The notes under the pieces are model-generated. The model worked only from the letters and a program-made list of their open reading frames with translations, had not been told where the DNA came from and did not search any database. Of a DNA stretch of 64,000 bases, positions 62,970 to 64,000 are shown piece after piece; the stretch's first letter is position 1; the number at the start of each line of letters is the position of its first letter. The translations under genes and the position numbers were made by a program. The stretch lies in contig NW_026970922.1 in assembly GCF_963678635.1 (NCBI RefSeq), positions 1 through 64,000 of the forward strand, in the 5' to 3' direction. This DNA is from Symsagittifera roscoffensis. Its lineage: Eukaryota > Xenacoelomorpha > Acoela > Convolutidae.

Positions 62970-63690
62970 CGTAAGATGTTGAGTTCATACAACCTACAGT
63001 TGAGCACAGAGAGCCCAAGTTTGCTGAACTTTGCATACTGTAGTATGCCGAGTCGAGAATGAAGGAGTTATACGCTTATTTTCCTCAAGTAATGTGATGT
63101 GTGTAACTGTGAAGAAATTTAGATTCACACAGACCAATTTTTGTTAGTTCTTCTTGAGAAAAAATAATACCACTTTGTTCAAAAAGATAAAAACATAATT
63201 TGGGAAAAACAAAGGGAGAATCACATCAGGAACTCTTTCAAGGCCTATGCAACAATCAAATTTTTCCTTTGAATGTGTTGCAATTCTCACGCAAAATTCA
63301 CGATAGCGAGAGCATAGACTTTTTAAAGAGGAATTTAAATGTACAATGTTGCTCAATTTATGTAGAAAGTCCTATTGTTGGTAATACAACAAGTCAGATA
63401 AATCCAAACTTACCAGCAAAAGAAAAATTGAAAGAGTTTTAGAAGATTTTGAAGATGGAGATGGGGCAAATTTTAGGAAAATACTTGATAAAACCAATCA
63501 TTTTATTATCAACAGAAAGAGTATAGAGAACAGTAAATCATATGATTGCTACCAATGAACAAACAAAGAAAGAAAAAAGTTATTTTAAAGCAGAGCATAA
63601 AGTTCAAGATGAGGTCAAAACTATTCATTTTATAAGGAAGGGTCATTGTCATAAAATGAATGGTATAAACACAAAAACTAGGTACATTTT
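62970..63690 (+). repeat. Direct duplicate, copy 2
   Basis: It contains CTACAGTTGAGCACAGAGAG, GTGTTGCAATTCTC, GTAGAAAGTCCTATTG, ATAGAGAACAGTAAATCA and CAAACAAAGAAAGAAA. Frames are more open than in copy 1 (RVLEDFEDGDGANF; NPNLPAKEKLKEF), suggesting a once-coding segment of unknown function, perhaps another gene of the same element. Confidence 0.7.
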
Positions 63691-64000
63691 ATGTAGTGAT
63701 TACAAAATGCTTTATAAGATGCAATGAAATTTTAAAAGTTTTGTTTTTCAAACTCTTATCTCATAATACTTGACTTCTTCAAAGTGGTAGAAGCTAAGTT
63801 TTTTCTGAAAAGTACTATCTGAACTTACAATCAGAAAGTTTTCCTAAGAAAAAATTTTACAATCTTTATTTACATAGGCTGTAGAGGATCCTAATGATTG
63901 CTAATTTGGCAAACGCGGGTAACAAAAATGCTCGAATTTTAATATCTTAATATCTTAATTGTTGTATCATAATACATAGAAAAACAATTAACCTATCTTA
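63691..64000. other. Window end, no gene seen
   Basis: AT-rich. GGATCCTAATGATTGCTAAT at 63888 resembles GCATCTTAATGGTTGCTAAC at 62780, so the rearranged duplicate block may extend to here. Confidence 0.35.

Overview
The window looks like intron-rich, AT-rich DNA from an animal, most likely an invertebrate. The only intact gene I can support is one class A GPCR on the plus strand. It is spread over seven recognisable coding exons from 276 to 50881, and its 5' end lies outside the window. The exons join in frame (1380 nt, 459 codons plus stop). They give TM1-TM7 with the expected landmarks: N1.50, D2.50, C3.25, R3.50 exactly 25 residues later, W4.50, P5.50, Y5.58, F6.44, W6.48, NPxxY and helix 8. 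The closest family I recognise is the tachykinin/neurokinin-type peptide receptors (PLQPRLS after TM3, a WLAMS-TMYNP stretch in TM7, and the position of the last intron). The species cannot be named from this sequence.

Layout. 1-275 is the end of an upstream intron, and 276-543 is the TM1-TM3 exon. A 24 kb intron follows. It holds a foldback element (5375-6193), a nearly identical tandem duplication of about 3.3 kb (7091-13622), a small terminal-inverted-repeat element (14344-14496) and several interspersed repeats, one of them nested in another (19910-22002). The TM3-TM4 exon is 24657-24861. A 13 kb intron then carries more repeats, a (TA)n tract and a 200-N assembly gap (30308-30507). TM5 plus a long third intracellular loop start at 37827. 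ICL3 continues in an exon at about 44513-44735, TM6 is 45005-45130, TM7 is 46053-46129, and helix 8 plus tail is 50677-50881, with AATAAA at 50886. From 50892 to about 58900 I see repeats and no convincing gene. From about 58970 to the end there is a decayed gene for a B-family DNA polymerase of Maverick/Polinton type, full of stops and frameshifts, and its 3' part is rearranged into inverted and direct duplicate copies.

The most interesting non-genic signal is an abundant interspersed family (called family A here, about 525 bp, more than 20 full or partial copies in both orientations). It starts TTGTTCCGACT plus a small hairpin. It ends AGTCGGAACATTC plus a GC-rich hairpin plus about 15 nt ending CTTG. 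A sequence-unrelated second family (family E; 45417, 54133 and 47505) has the same architecture and the same outer motifs. One insertion (55141-55676) sits inside one copy of a tandem duplicate whose other copy is the empty site, and the comparison suggests no target-site duplication. This layout (asymmetric inverted repeats, 3' hairpin, no duplication) is what is described for non-autonomous Helitron-like/Helentron elements. That assignment is inference.

Other repeats include family B (about 201 bp, ends ATTACGAGGCCAAA, plus one 1.55 kb member loaded with internal repeats), family C (ends like hAT-type elements, GGGGCGGAT...) and several single foldback elements.
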